NCBI GenBank assembly: GCA_964653435.1
Contig: CAZZFA010000088.1
Location: 1-24,055 of the forward strand
Source: CAZMVY01 sp964653435
GTDB taxonomy: Bacteria > Planctomycetota > Phycisphaerae > UBA1845 > PWPN01
Direction of reading: 5' to 3'
Length of the DNA stretch: 24,055 nucleotides
Shown here: piece by piece, positions 1-7,854 of the stretch
Position numbering within the stretch: position 1 is the first letter of the stretch
Layout: each line of letters starts with the position of its first letter
Program-made: the position numbers and the translations under genes
Notes under the pieces: model-generated
Database searches by the model: none
What the model saw: only the letters and a program-made list of their open reading frames with translations
What the model was told of the DNA's origin: nothing

Positions 1-2
1 CG

Positions 3-56
3 CTGCCGGCGGTGTCAAGCGTGGCCGCCACGCGACCGGCAGTCGGCGGGCGCTGA
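3..56 (+). CDS. possible 3' tail of an upstream gene (partial)
   Basis: The frame starting at base 3 is open from the window edge to a TGA at 54-56 and encodes 17 residues ending VAATRPAVGGR. This resembles the Pro/Ala/Thr tail of the next gene (ATQPAAGGG, ending at 1937), a type of C-terminal linker I associate with Phycisphaerae proteins. The piece is too short to assign a function, and a second frame (from base 2) is open even longer, so this is weakly supported. Confidence 0.25.
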   Translation: MPAVSSVAATRPAVGGR

Positions 57-308
57 GCGCGCGGCTCCACTTTGGGCGCAGGAGGGGCGTCCGGCGACTG
101 GGCCAAGCGGCTGCCTTGGGTGATGCGCTCGGGTGGCCCCGGGCAGGGGCGGGTCTGCGAGGCGCGCAAACCCCGCTGCCCGGGCGGGATACGAAGACAA
201 GCAAATAACCTCAAAAAAACGCCTGCCCCCCTTCACAGCCGACCAGACGCGCGGTAAGCTATGGCGTGGTGATTGTAAGATCGCGGGCGGTTCGGTGGAA
301 GTGACGGA
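57..308. other. non-coding stretch with a stem-loop
   Basis: I see no convincing gene here on either strand; open frames are short and have no recognisable motif. There is a perfect 9-bp inverted repeat, CCCGGGCAG at 138-146 and CTGCCCGGG at 176-184, separated by 29 bases. No T-run follows on either strand, so it is not a standard intrinsic terminator. An A-rich patch (CAAAAAAACG) lies at about 212-221. Confidence 0.4.
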
Positions 309-364
309 TTCCGCAGTTCCGCAGTTCCGCAGTTCCGCCGTTCCGCAGTTCCGCCGTTCCGCGT
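309..364. repeat. 8-bp tandem repeat (TTCCGCAG/TTCCGCCG)
   Basis: Seven consecutive 8-base units are visible: TTCCGCAG at 309, 317 and 325, TTCCGCCG at 333, TTCCGCAG at 341, TTCCGCCG at 349 and a degenerate last unit TTCCGCGT at 357. The period of 8 is not a multiple of 3 and the tract lies outside any believable gene. The remaining bases to 608 hold no recognised gene. A second element with the same 8-bp period but different sequence occurs at 10672-10703. Confidence 0.85.
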
Positions 365-560
365 GTGCATCAGAAGATCCGGCCACAGCCCGACCGCTTT
401 ACCGGTACACCGGGGCGCTGAGCGGAGAGGCGTGCATGGGATAAGGGCGCGTTGCATGCACACCGCGAGAAACGCGACAGGAACACCGCTGGAATCCACA
501 GGTCGGCTCCGGTGGGCCGGCAACTTCCTACCGGCCCTGGGAAGCCTTCCGGCGGCGCGG

Positions 561-566
561 TAGACT
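561..566 (+). promoter_or_regulatory. candidate -10 element upstream of the 651 gene
   Basis: TAGACT (four of six matches to TATAAT) sits in a GCGGTAGACT context, similar to the GCGGTAGAAT found upstream of lgt. It lies 85 bases before the proposed start at 651. No convincing -35 box was found at 16-18 bases upstream, so this is weak. Confidence 0.25.
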
Positions 567-650
567 GTTTGTGATAGTCAGCAGTTCTGTTGGAAAGTCG
601 GTACGGCAATGAGTCGGGGCCACTTCAGGGGCCAAGCGGAGAGCGAAGCC

Positions 651-1937
651 ATGTTACGGGCAGCAAGGACGGTAGCTGCGGTCGTGGCGGCTGCCATTGT
701 CGTCGCGGACGTCAGAGCAAATCAGGCCGAGACGAATACCGAACTGGCGGCAGCGGTGCGAAAGCTATGCGACGCCGCCTGGAGCAGCAAGTCGATGTCA
801 GCAAGGAAGGTGGATGCTCTGTTTTGGCGCGAATTCATGCTTCCTCAAGCCTCGGAGGACGAACTGCGACGCAGGGTCGATGAGGCTTTCAAGGCGGAGC
901 GAGAGATCCGTGGGGCCGACAGCGCCGAGTTGGAGGAGGAAATCGCGATGAACGTGCGTAATATGCTTAAGGAACAGCAGTCCCCGCGCCGGGTGGTCCA
1001 ACGTGTTCGAACCGACGGCAAGCGAACGCGGCTGGACCAGGCCATCCTGCAGGGCGGCCAAGCCGTCGGGCCCGATGTGAGATTGTCGGACACCTACATG
1101 ATGCTCGGCGATAGGCCGACCCGCGAGGGCTACAAGGTTTTTCAGATCCTCGCCGGTCAGCTCCGGACAGCGACAATCTATCCGGATGACTTTGTGTGGG
1201 CCGCTCCGCCCGTTCTGGATTGGATTCTCCCGCCGCACCTGTTGATGGCCCGGGTGATGTTCGGCCGGTTGGAAGGCGATGACCTCGTGCTCGACAAGGC
1301 CAAGCGCGACGAATGCATCGCGCAGGGCGGATCGTTACGCGGGGAATGGACGATCAGGGTGATCCCCGAGGCGGCATCCGGCGGATCGGGACAGGCACGG
1401 GATCGTTTGGAGTTCTACAAGGCCGGCGGCACCGACGGGCATCCGGTGCTGACGGCGGTTTGCGACCGGGAGGACTATGGGCGGGTGTACCGCTCGGAGG
1501 CTCGCGATCCGAAGACAGGAGCCTTGTTGAAGGTGCAGGAGGTCGAGGCTTACGATGCGAATGGGATGCCCCAGCGTTTTCGGGTCGAAAGCTACGGTGG
1601 GGCGGGGCAGCCTATCCCCAATGCCGAGACGATCGAGTTAATGGGAATCGAACTGAACCCCGTACTTCCCGACGATGTGTTTGAGTTCCGCCCGCCGCCG
1701 GGCTACGCGATTGTTGATCTCCGTCGGTCGCCCGGACGGGTCATACGGGAAGGCCGGCCGGACGCGCCGGAGGCGGGCGAGACGGTGGGAGAGATTCTCG
1801 GCGTCCTGCGGACGGGGCCGCTGACGCCGGGGCGGCGATCGTGGGAGGTCAAGATCGAGCTCCCGGCCAGCCGTCCGGCCACGCAGCCGGCGGGGGCAAG
1901 CGGGGCCGCCACGCAGCCGGCGGCCGGCGGAGGTTGA
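651..1937 (+). CDS. secreted protein of unknown function with a possible LolA-like C-terminal region
   Basis: 428 residues. I do not recognise the family firmly. The start at 651 is preferred over the in-frame ATG at 609 because GGAGAG (638-643) precedes it by 7 bases and because a clean signal peptide begins there: MLRAARTV, a hydrophobic AAVVAAAIVVA core, then VRA before the mature part. Residues about 280-355 (YRSEA...; N-P-VLPDDVFEFRPPPGY) resemble the repeating strands of LolA/outer-membrane-lipoprotein-sorting-like half-barrels, in which a cleared D-x-x-T-G strand is followed by a 'pdd.F.f.pP.Gy' ending; this is a fold guess. The protein ends in a low-complexity tail with two ATQPA units, likely a disordered periplasmic or surface linker. 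It is followed by the next gene after two bases, so the two are probably co-transcribed and may act together at the envelope. Confidence 0.75.
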   Translation: MLRAARTVAAVVAAAIVVADVRANQAETNTELAAAVRKLCDAAWSSKSMSARKVDALFWREFMLPQASEDELRRRVDEAFKAEREIRGADSAELEEEIAMNVRNMLKEQQSPRRVVQRVRTDGKRTRLDQAILQGGQAVGPDVRLSDTYMMLGDRPTREGYKVFQILAGQLRTATIYPDDFVWAAPPVLDWILPPHLLMARVMFGRLEGDDLVLDKAKRDECIAQGGSLRGEWTIRVIPEAASGGSGQARDRLEFYKAGGTDGHPVLTAVCDREDYGRVYRSEARDPKTGALLKVQEVEAYDANGMPQRFRVESYGGAGQPIPNAETIELMGIELNPVLPDDVFEFRPPPGYAIVDLRRSPGRVIREGRPDAPEAGETVGEILGVLRTGPLTPGRRSWEVKIELPASRPATQPAGASGAATQPAAGGG

Positions 1938-1939
1938 AC

Positions 1940-2449
1940 ATGTCCTTCGGCAGATTCCTCGCGCTTCTGGGCTATGGCGTCGGCCTGTGCATTCTGTCTG
2001 CGATGATCACGCGGCTGATTCGGCGGGCGCAATTGGCGCTTTTCCCGGAACTCCTGCTGATCGAGCAGCCCGAGGATCGCCGGGCGACCTTCTGGCGGGC
2101 GACAAACAACCCGTCCACAAAGCGATGGATGGTCGTTGCGAGTCTCCCGATGTTCGCCGCAGTGATCTTTGGCTCCGCCGCGATATCGCGGGCCTGCCCG
2201 CGACTCACGCCCGACGGGCACCGGCTGGCGCACCTGATCCTCGGCATGATCGCAATCGGCGTTGGCGTCCTCGCCCCGCCGTGCATCACGCGAAACGCGA
2301 TTCGTCATTCGTTGCGCCGATCGCTGCTTGAGCGGGGAATCGCGGTGTGCCCGGGTTGCGGATGCGACCTTCGCGGGCGCGCGGAGGCGACGTGTCCCCG
2401 ATGCGGTTTCCAGAGCGATGGCACCTCCCGGGTCGCAACGGCACAGTGA
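1940..2449 (+). CDS. small membrane protein with C-terminal zinc ribbon
   Basis: 169 residues. The start is fixed by GGAGG at 1929-1933, six bases before the ATG; the open frame extends further upstream, but only over the end of the previous gene. Three hydrophobic segments are visible at about residues 5-24, 63-82 and 95-114. After them comes a basic stretch (RNAIRHSLRRSLLERG) and a Cys4 zinc ribbon: C137-P-G-C140-G-C-D-L-R-G...C152-P-R-C155. Ribbons with CxxCxxDLRG followed by CPxCG are, to my knowledge, very frequent in planctomycete (especially Phycisphaerae) membrane proteins of unknown role. The ribbon would be cytoplasmic if the basic stretch follows the positive-inside rule. It is probably co-transcribed with the secreted protein upstream (2-base gap). 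No biochemical function can be assigned. Confidence 0.8.
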   Translation: MSFGRFLALLGYGVGLCILSAMITRLIRRAQLALFPELLLIEQPEDRRATFWRATNNPSTKRWMVVASLPMFAAVIFGSAAISRACPRLTPDGHRLAHLILGMIAIGVGVLAPPCITRNAIRHSLRRSLLERGIAVCPGCGCDLRGRAEATCPRCGFQSDGTSRVATAQ

Positions 2450-2483
2450 AGCCGCGGGGCCGGCCGCCGCGCAGAGCGCGCCA

Positions 2484-2519
2484 GTGCGTGCCGATTCCGT
2501 CGGCAGGTGCCGGACGCAC
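2484..2519 (+). terminator. bulged stem-loop after the zinc-ribbon gene
   Basis: A perfect 6-bp stem with 5-base loop (TGCCGA 2489-2494, TTCCG, TCGGCA 2500-2505) is flanked by an outer GTGCG (2484-2488)/CGCAC (2515-2519) pair with a bulge. A shorter GC-rich hairpin (CGCGG 2453-2457 / CCGCG 2467-2471) lies just after the stop codon. Neither has a T-run, so the terminator role is only inferred from position. The remainder of 2450-2672 holds no gene. Confidence 0.3.
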
Positions 2520-2559
2520 GACGCTGTCTGCAAACCTTTCCTTTCCCCGGCGTGCCCTG

Positions 2560-2565
2560 CATAAT
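2560..2565 (+). promoter_or_regulatory. candidate -10 element for the 2673-8178 operon
   Basis: CATAAT (five of six matches to TATAAT), preceded by TG, lies 107 bases upstream of the peptidase start. The best sequence 16-18 bases upstream (TTTCCT area, 2537-2542) is not a good -35 box. It is the most AT-rich spot between the two genes, which is why it is listed. Confidence 0.3.
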
Positions 2566-2672
2566 GTTGAGAGCCTGGCGGCGGGGTCGCTCCGGCCGTG
2601 CCCGGCGACGGCGTTCGGTTGCCTCGTCGGCCGCGATGGAAACGGATATCCGCTCAACCCTGGGGGATACGC

Positions 2673-4400
2673 ATGAATCCGACCTTCTGCATGTTCGCAT
2701 CGGTGATTGTGATCGGCCTGGCGATTGCTCCGGCCCGGGTCGTCGCCGCGGAACCGTCGTGCATCTCGGCGGCGCGGCAGTTCATCGCCGAGTATGAGAC
2801 GTCCGTCCGGCCGCTCGAGATCGCCGCCGCCAAGGCCGACTGGCAGGCCCAGGCCTCCGGCAAGAGCGAAGACTACAAGGCCTCCGAAGAGGCCCAGAAC
2901 CGCTTCGACGCCGCCCTGTCGGATCCGGCCGCCTTCGCCCGCCTGAAGCAGATCCGGCAGGACCTCGGCAGGCTCGAGCCCAGGCCCGATCGCCGGCTCG
3001 CGAGGCAGATCGAACTGCTCTACCTGCAGTATTCGGGCAAGCAGCTTGACCCGGAGCTTCTCCGGCAGATCACGGCCAAGGCGACGGCCATCACCCGGGC
3101 GTTCAACGTGTACCGGGCCAGGGTCGACGGTCGCGAACTGCCGGAGAGCGAGGTCCGCAAGGTGCTTCGCGAGTCGCGCGACAGCGTTTATCGCCGGGCG
3201 GTCTGGGAGGCCGCCAAGGACGTCGGTCGGGTGGTCGAGAAGGATCTCAGGGAGCTTGTCAAACTCCGGAACGAGGCCGCCCGCAGGCTCGGCTACCGCG
3301 ACTTCTACGAGATGCAGCTTCAGCTCAGCGAGATGACCAAGGAACAGATCCTCAAGCTCTTCGACGAGCTTTACGACCTCATGCGAGAGCCGTTCCGGGA
3401 TGCGAAGGCCCGCATTGACGCGAAGCTCGCGGCGGGGTTCGGCATCGGCGTCGCGTCGCTGCGTCCGTGGCACTACAGCGACCCCTTTTTCCAGGAGCCG
3501 CCGGCGATCTACACGAACCAGCTCGACGCCATCTACGCGCACGCCGACGTCGTCAAGCTGACGGCGACGTTCTACGCCGGAATCGGCCTTCCGATCGACG
3601 ACGTGATCGCCCGCAGCGACCTCTACGAGCGCTCCGGCAAGTACCCCCACGCGATGTGCAACGATATGGACCGCGAGGGCGATATCCGCGTGATGGCCAA
3701 CATCGTGCCCAACTACCAGTGGGTCTCCACCATGCTCCACGAACTCGGCCACGCCGTCTATGACAAGTATATTCCCCGGTCGCTTCCGTACGTCCTGCGC
3801 ACGCCCGCCGCGACGTTCACCACGGAGGCCATCGCCATGATGTTCGAGCGGCTCGCGGGTCAGCCCGGATGGATGGAGGCGATGGGCCTGACGGTGCCCG
3901 ATCCGAAGGCCGTCGCCGAGGCCGGCGCGCGCATGCACCGCGACCACACGCTGATCTTCGCCGCGTGGACGCAGGTGATGGTGCGCTTCGAGTCCGCCAT
4001 GTACGCCGACCCGGACCAGGACCTCAACCGGCTCTGGTGGGACCTCGTGGAGAAGTACCAGCTCGTCCACCGACCCGACGGCCGCAATGCCCCCGACTAT
4101 GCGAGCAAGATCCACCTCATCAGCTCGCCGGTGTACTACCACAGCTACATGATGGGCGAGATGTTCGCCGCGCAGCTTCACCACGTCATCGCCCGCGACG
4201 TGCTGAAGGCGGACACGCCCACGCCCCTCTATAACGGCCACAAGGAGATCGGCGATTACCTGAAGGCCAAGGTCTTCGGTCCCGGCGCAAGCCTCCGCTG
4301 GGACGAGCTGGTCCGCCACGCCACCGGCGAGGAACTCGGCCCGCGGGCCATGATGGCGGAAATCGCCGAAATCGCTCGCGCATGGCCCGAAGGCGAATGA
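2673..4400 (+). CDS. secreted HExxH zinc metallopeptidase, M2/M3-type (gluzincin)
   Basis: 575 residues. The start at 2673 has GGGGGA at 2662-2667 and begins a signal peptide (MNPTFCMFASVIVIGLAIAPARVVA, then AEPS); the frame is open upstream but without such features. The catalytic motif H356-E-L-G-H360 is followed by a glutamate at E385 in FTTEA, a spacing of 29 that fits the third zinc ligand of M3-type oligopeptidases and nearly that of M2 (angiotensin-converting-enzyme) peptidases. The late motif PVYYHSYMMGE (about 486-496) corresponds to the Tyr/His substrate-stabilising region of these families. The long helical N-terminal half is typical of the closed-groove fold, which admits only short peptides. 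The likely role is cleavage of oligopeptides in the periplasm. The family call (M2 versus M3) is not settled. It heads what appears to be the glycan operon; its stop overlaps the start of a small ORF (ATGA). Confidence 0.85.
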   Translation: MNPTFCMFASVIVIGLAIAPARVVAAEPSCISAARQFIAEYETSVRPLEIAAAKADWQAQASGKSEDYKASEEAQNRFDAALSDPAAFARLKQIRQDLGRLEPRPDRRLARQIELLYLQYSGKQLDPELLRQITAKATAITRAFNVYRARVDGRELPESEVRKVLRESRDSVYRRAVWEAAKDVGRVVEKDLRELVKLRNEAARRLGYRDFYEMQLQLSEMTKEQILKLFDELYDLMREPFRDAKARIDAKLAAGFGIGVASLRPWHYSDPFFQEPPAIYTNQLDAIYAHADVVKLTATFYAGIGLPIDDVIARSDLYERSGKYPHAMCNDMDREGDIRVMANIVPNYQWVSTMLHELGHAVYDKYIPRSLPYVLRTPAATFTTEAIAMMFERLAGQPGWMEAMGLTVPDPKAVAEAGARMHRDHTLIFAAWTQVMVRFESAMYADPDQDLNRLWWDLVEKYQLVHRPDGRNAPDYASKIHLISSPVYYHSYMMGEMFAAQLHHVIARDVLKADTPTPLYNGHKEIGDYLKAKVFGPGASLRWDELVRHATGEELGPRAMMAEIAEIARAWPEGE

Positions 4401-4603
4401 GCGACCGCCGTCGGGCCGAGCGGTCGGCGCATGGGTCGAGATGCCGGATGGGATTGTTCGCCGGACCGATTCTCGCGCTCGTTCTGCCGACGGGGCCCGC
4501 GGCGATTCGCGCCCTTGACGGCGCGGACGCCACGGCGGACGATCCGGTGTCCGCAAGGGTGCGATTCTCGAAAACCACAGGGAACCTGGAGTCTGTGTCA
4601 TGA
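4397..4603 (+). CDS. possible small exported protein, coupled on both sides
   Basis: 68 residues, not recognised. The ATG (4397-4399) overlaps the TGA of the peptidase gene, and the TGA (4601-4603) overlaps the ATG of the GH127 gene, both as ATGA. The N-terminal part is strongly basic (MSDRRRAERSAHGSRCR) followed by a hydrophobic stretch (MGLFAGPILALVLPTGPAA), which looks like a signal peptide or a membrane anchor; the remaining 30 residues are polar. About three quarters of codons end in G or C, a little below the flanking genes. It could equally be an untranslated 200-base spacer with a chance open frame. The double ATGA junction is the main argument for it. Confidence 0.35.
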   Translation: MSDRRRAERSAHGSRCRMGLFAGPILALVLPTGPAAIRALDGADATADDPVSARVRFSKTTGNLESVS

Positions 4604-6645
4604 GCAACATCTTCCGTAAATCGGCCTTCGTCGCCGTACTGATCCTGTTGCACGGCATGACGGCCGACGCCGCGAACCGCCACTACCCGGCCAACCGCCC
4701 GCCGTTGAAGCAGACGAGTTTCGTCGCCTTGCCGCTCGGCGCGGTGAAACCGGCCGGCTGGCTGAAGGATCAGCTCACGATCCAGGCCAACGGCCTGACG
4801 GGCCACCTGGACGAGTTCTGGCCGTCGCTGCTCGACTCGGCCTGGAAGGGCGGCGCGGGCGAGGGATGGGAACGCGGGCCGTATTACCTCGACGGGCTCG
4901 TGCCGCTGGCGTACCTGCTGGACGACCCGAAGCTCCAGGCCAAGGCCAGGCCCTTCCTCGATTGGATTCTCGCGAGCCAGCAACCCGACGGCTGGTTCGG
5001 TCCGACGAAGAACAAGGACCGCTGGCCGCTCGCCGTCGCGCTGAAGGTCCTGATGCAGTACCACGAGGCGACCGGCGACGAACGGGTGCTGCCGCTCATG
5101 ACGAAGTACTTCAAGTACATCAAGGACACGCCGCCCGACTGGCCCGACAAGGACTGGCGCGGCGTCCGCGCGATGGAGAACGCCGTCGCCGCCTGGTGGC
5201 TCTACAACCGGACGGGCGACGCGGACATCCTCGCGGCGGCCGACTCGATCCGCACGCACAGCTTCGACTGGACGGCGCATTACCTGAACTTTCCGTACAC
5301 GTTCGAGGCGCTGCAGCGCGGCATCAAGCCGAACCACCTCTCGCACGTCGTGAACAACGGCATGGCGATCAAGCACCCGGGCGTCTGGTGGGAGCTCACC
5401 GGCGACGAGCGGTACAGAAAGGGCGCCTACGAGGCGATTCGCGTGCTGGACGAGTATCACGGGCAGGTGGCCGGGCGATTCAGCGGCGACGAGCACCTCT
5501 GCGGCAGGAACCCGACGCAGGGCACGGAGCTTTGCGCCGTGGTGGAGTACATGTTTTCGCTGGAGAACCTCGTCGAGATTTTCGGCGACGCCGCGTTCGC
5601 CGACCGCCTCGAAATGCTCGCGTACAATGCGAACCCGGGCACGTGCACGCCGGACTACTGGGCCCACCAGTACGATCAGCAGGCCAATCAGGTGCTTGTT
5701 TCGATCGCGAAACGCCACTGGAGCACGAACGGCGACACGTCGAATCTCTACGGCCTGGAGCCGAACTACGGCTGCTGCACGGCGAACATGCACCAGGGAT
5801 GGCCGAAGTTCGTCTCGCACCTGTGGATGGCCACGCAGGACAACGGGCTTGCGGCGGTTGCCTACGGGCCGTGCAGGGTGACGGCCAAGGTGGCGGACGG
5901 CGCCGAGGCCACGATCACCGAGACGACCGACTACCCGTTCGACGGCGTGATCCGCTTCGAGATCCGCCTCGAGAAGCCGACGAAGTTTCCGTTGCACCTG
6001 CGCATCCCGGCGTGGGCGGCGGGCGCGACCGTCGATGTCCCCGGCGTCGACGCGGGCGGCGAGACGCCCCCCCTCAAGAGCGGCTCGTTCACGGTCGTCG
6101 ACCGCGAATGGCGATCCGGCGACGCGGTCACGCTGCGGCTCCCGATGAAACTGCGGACGGAGACGCGCTACAACGACGCGCTGTCGATTCTGCGGGGGCC
6201 GCTCTACTTCTCGCTCAAGATCGGCGAGCGCTATCGCAAGCTGGACACGCTGAAGCTGGACAAGGACGTGCGGACGATCGAATCGCTCCGGCAGACGCCC
6301 GGCCTGGAGAAGCTGGTGTCGTTCCTCGACAAGACACCGATGGGCGACTACGCCATCGAGCCCACGACGCCGTGGAACTACGCCCTGATCGTCGACCGCG
6401 ACGCGCCGGAGAAGTCGATTACCGTGAGCACGCGCAAGCCGGGCACGGTGCCGTTCGCGCAGGCCGCTGCGCCGGTGGTCCTCAAGGTCAGGGGCAAGGC
6501 GGTGCCGGAATGGACGCTCGTGGACAACTCGGCCGGCGAGACGCCGAAGAGCCCGGTCGTCTCGAACGAGCCGGCCACGGACCTGGAACTGATCCCGTAC
6601 GGATGCACACGGCTGCGGATCACGGAGTTTCCGGTCGTCCGGTAG
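4600..6645 (+). CDS. secreted beta-L-arabinofuranosidase, GH127 family (DUF1680)
   Basis: 681 residues, about the usual size. GH127 enzymes release beta-L-arabinofuranose from plant glycoprotein and polysaccharide side chains, using a zinc-bound cysteine as nucleophile. In the family enzyme HypBA1 the site is Glu-x-Cys plus Cys-Cys about 77 residues later. Here E310-L-C312 (GTELCAV) and C392-C393 (YGCCTAN) match that pattern and spacing, so the site appears intact. The (alpha/alpha)6 barrel spans roughly residues 60-410 (WERGPYYLDGLVPLAYLL, QQPDGWFGP), followed by beta-sandwich domains to the end. A signal peptide (MSNIFRKSAFVAVLILLHGMTADA) indicates export. GGAG at 4588-4591 supports the start. 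It lies between the peptidase and the URO-D-like gene with a 29-base gap to the latter. Substrate specificity cannot be read from the sequence; related GH families (GH146 and others) share the same fold and site. Confidence 0.9.
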   Translation: MSNIFRKSAFVAVLILLHGMTADAANRHYPANRPPLKQTSFVALPLGAVKPAGWLKDQLTIQANGLTGHLDEFWPSLLDSAWKGGAGEGWERGPYYLDGLVPLAYLLDDPKLQAKARPFLDWILASQQPDGWFGPTKNKDRWPLAVALKVLMQYHEATGDERVLPLMTKYFKYIKDTPPDWPDKDWRGVRAMENAVAAWWLYNRTGDADILAAADSIRTHSFDWTAHYLNFPYTFEALQRGIKPNHLSHVVNNGMAIKHPGVWWELTGDERYRKGAYEAIRVLDEYHGQVAGRFSGDEHLCGRNPTQGTELCAVVEYMFSLENLVEIFGDAAFADRLEMLAYNANPGTCTPDYWAHQYDQQANQVLVSIAKRHWSTNGDTSNLYGLEPNYGCCTANMHQGWPKFVSHLWMATQDNGLAAVAYGPCRVTAKVADGAEATITETTDYPFDGVIRFEIRLEKPTKFPLHLRIPAWAAGATVDVPGVDAGGETPPLKSGSFTVVDREWRSGDAVTLRLPMKLRTETRYNDALSILRGPLYFSLKIGERYRKLDTLKLDKDVRTIESLRQTPGLEKLVSFLDKTPMGDYAIEPTTPWNYALIVDRDAPEKSITVSTRKPGTVPFAQAAAPVVLKVRGKAVPEWTLVDNSAGETPKSPVVSNEPATDLELIPYGCTRLRITEFPVVR

Positions 6646-6674
6646 AACGGCCGGCGTGATTCGGAGGTGCGGCC

Positions 6675-7832
6675 ATGAGCAGCAAGGCAGAGACCAAGAC
6701 CCGTCGCGTCCTCGCGGCCCTGGAGCATCGCGAGGCCGACCGCGTTCCGGTGGGCGAGTTCTTCTGGACGAACTTCATCCGGCGATGCAGGCGGGAGATG
6801 GGCGTCGGCGACGAGTTCGACCCGTATCGCCACTGGGACCTCGATATGATCGTGATCAACCCGAACATGGACCCGCACATCCGCGGGATCGAGGTCCTGG
6901 AGGACTCCGCCGAGCGCAAGGTCGTGCGGACCGGTTTCGGCGCGACGATCGAGCGCCGGGCGACGTACCCGATGCCGATCTACCGCGAGTTCGAGACGCA
7001 GACGTACGAACAGATGGAGGCGTTCCGGTTCGACGACCCGGCGGACGAGCGGCGGTACTTCGCGCGGCTCGACGATCAGATCAACGCGGTCGGCGACGAT
7101 CTGAACCTCGGCTATCCGTCGTGGGTCGAACGTGTGAATGCGTATGCGGACGACTTCTGCGTCTTCGGCAGCGTCTGCGAGCCGCACGAGATGATCTGGC
7201 GGATCATGGGGACCGAGAACGTCCTGATCAAGATGGCTGAGGAGCCGGGCAAGGTCGCCCGCTTCATCGAGCGCCTCGGCGACTTTCTCGTCGGCATCGC
7301 GAAGGCCCAGATCGCCGCCGCGAAGGGCCGGCTGACGGGGCTCTACATCTGGGGCGACATCGCGTACGTCCGCGGGATGTTCTTCTCGCCGGACTACTGG
7401 CGCGACGTGTACAAACCGCAGCTCAAGCGGATCTGCGACGTGATCCACGCGGCCGGCCTCAAGGCGATCTACCACGGCTGCGGCAATGCCTCGGCCGTGT
7501 ACGAGGACATGATCGAGGCCGGCGTGGACGCGTACAATCCGCTCGAGGCGAAGGCGGGGCTCGACGTCGTCGAGCTGAAGCGGCAATTCGGCAACCGCTG
7601 GGCCTTCAACGGCAACCTCGACGTGCGGGTGCTCGCGACGAACGACCCGGAGCAGATCCGCCGCGAGGTCCTCACCAAGCTCAGCGCCGCCCGCGGCGGC
7701 GGATACATCCCGCAGTCCGACCACTCGATCCCCGACAGCGTGGCGCCGGCGAGCTACGATTACGTGATCCGGCTCGTGCGCGAGCACGGGCGGTATCCTC
7801 TCGCGATGCACAAGTGTGATCCGTTGGGCTGA
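6675..7832 (+). CDS. uroporphyrinogen decarboxylase-like (MtaA/CmuA-type) protein
   Basis: 385 residues, cytoplasmic, with GGAGG at 6663-6667. The sequence has the URO-D superfamily layout: an N-terminal LAALEHREADRVPVGEF segment, a central TGLYIWGDIAY segment, and the C-terminal half with AIYHGCGNASAV and VDAYNPLEAKAGLDVVELK. H267-G-C269 corresponds to the His-x-Cys zinc ligands of methylcobamide:CoM methyltransferases such as MtaA. The third ligand, a Cys in a GC-x-x-P loop near the C terminus of MtaA, is replaced by GYIPQSD-H350-SIPDS. The tetrapyrrole decarboxylase (HemE) signature near the N terminus is not visible, so true heme synthesis is unlikely. Members of this branch are common next to glycosidase genes in Planctomycetes and Lentisphaerae as I recall, with no established reaction. 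A methyl transfer to or from a corrinoid is possible. It is probably translated from the same mRNA as GH127 and rhaM. Confidence 0.85.
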   Translation: MSSKAETKTRRVLAALEHREADRVPVGEFFWTNFIRRCRREMGVGDEFDPYRHWDLDMIVINPNMDPHIRGIEVLEDSAERKVVRTGFGATIERRATYPMPIYREFETQTYEQMEAFRFDDPADERRYFARLDDQINAVGDDLNLGYPSWVERVNAYADDFCVFGSVCEPHEMIWRIMGTENVLIKMAEEPGKVARFIERLGDFLVGIAKAQIAAAKGRLTGLYIWGDIAYVRGMFFSPDYWRDVYKPQLKRICDVIHAAGLKAIYHGCGNASAVYEDMIEAGVDAYNPLEAKAGLDVVELKRQFGNRWAFNGNLDVRVLATNDPEQIRREVLTKLSAARGGGYIPQSDHSIPDSVAPASYDYVIRLVREHGRYPLAMHKCDPLG

Positions 7833-7854
7833 CGCCGGAAGGCCGGAGGCAACT

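Noticed and set aside
309..364. Repeat array as a possible CRISPR
   Set aside because: The units are 8 bases with no spacers and no cas genes are nearby.
15..386. 123-codon minus-strand ORF at the left end
   Set aside because: Part of it is a translation of the octamer repeat (RNCGTAELRNCGTAE) and the rest has no motif, signal peptide or good ribosome binding site.
2286..4658. 790-codon minus-strand open frame over the peptidase gene
   Set aside because: The plus strand encodes the HELGH peptidase with a signal peptide and ribosome binding site; the antisense frame shows only biased composition.
4866..6659. 597-codon plus-strand frame overlapping GH127
   Set aside because: It is an Arg/Gly/Ala-rich alternate frame of the GH127 gene with no recognisable sequence.
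4186..7811. Long minus-strand open frames over GH127 and the URO-D-like gene (4186-5997, 6378-7811)
   Set aside because: Both are shadows caused by high GC at third codon positions; the sense frames carry family motifs.
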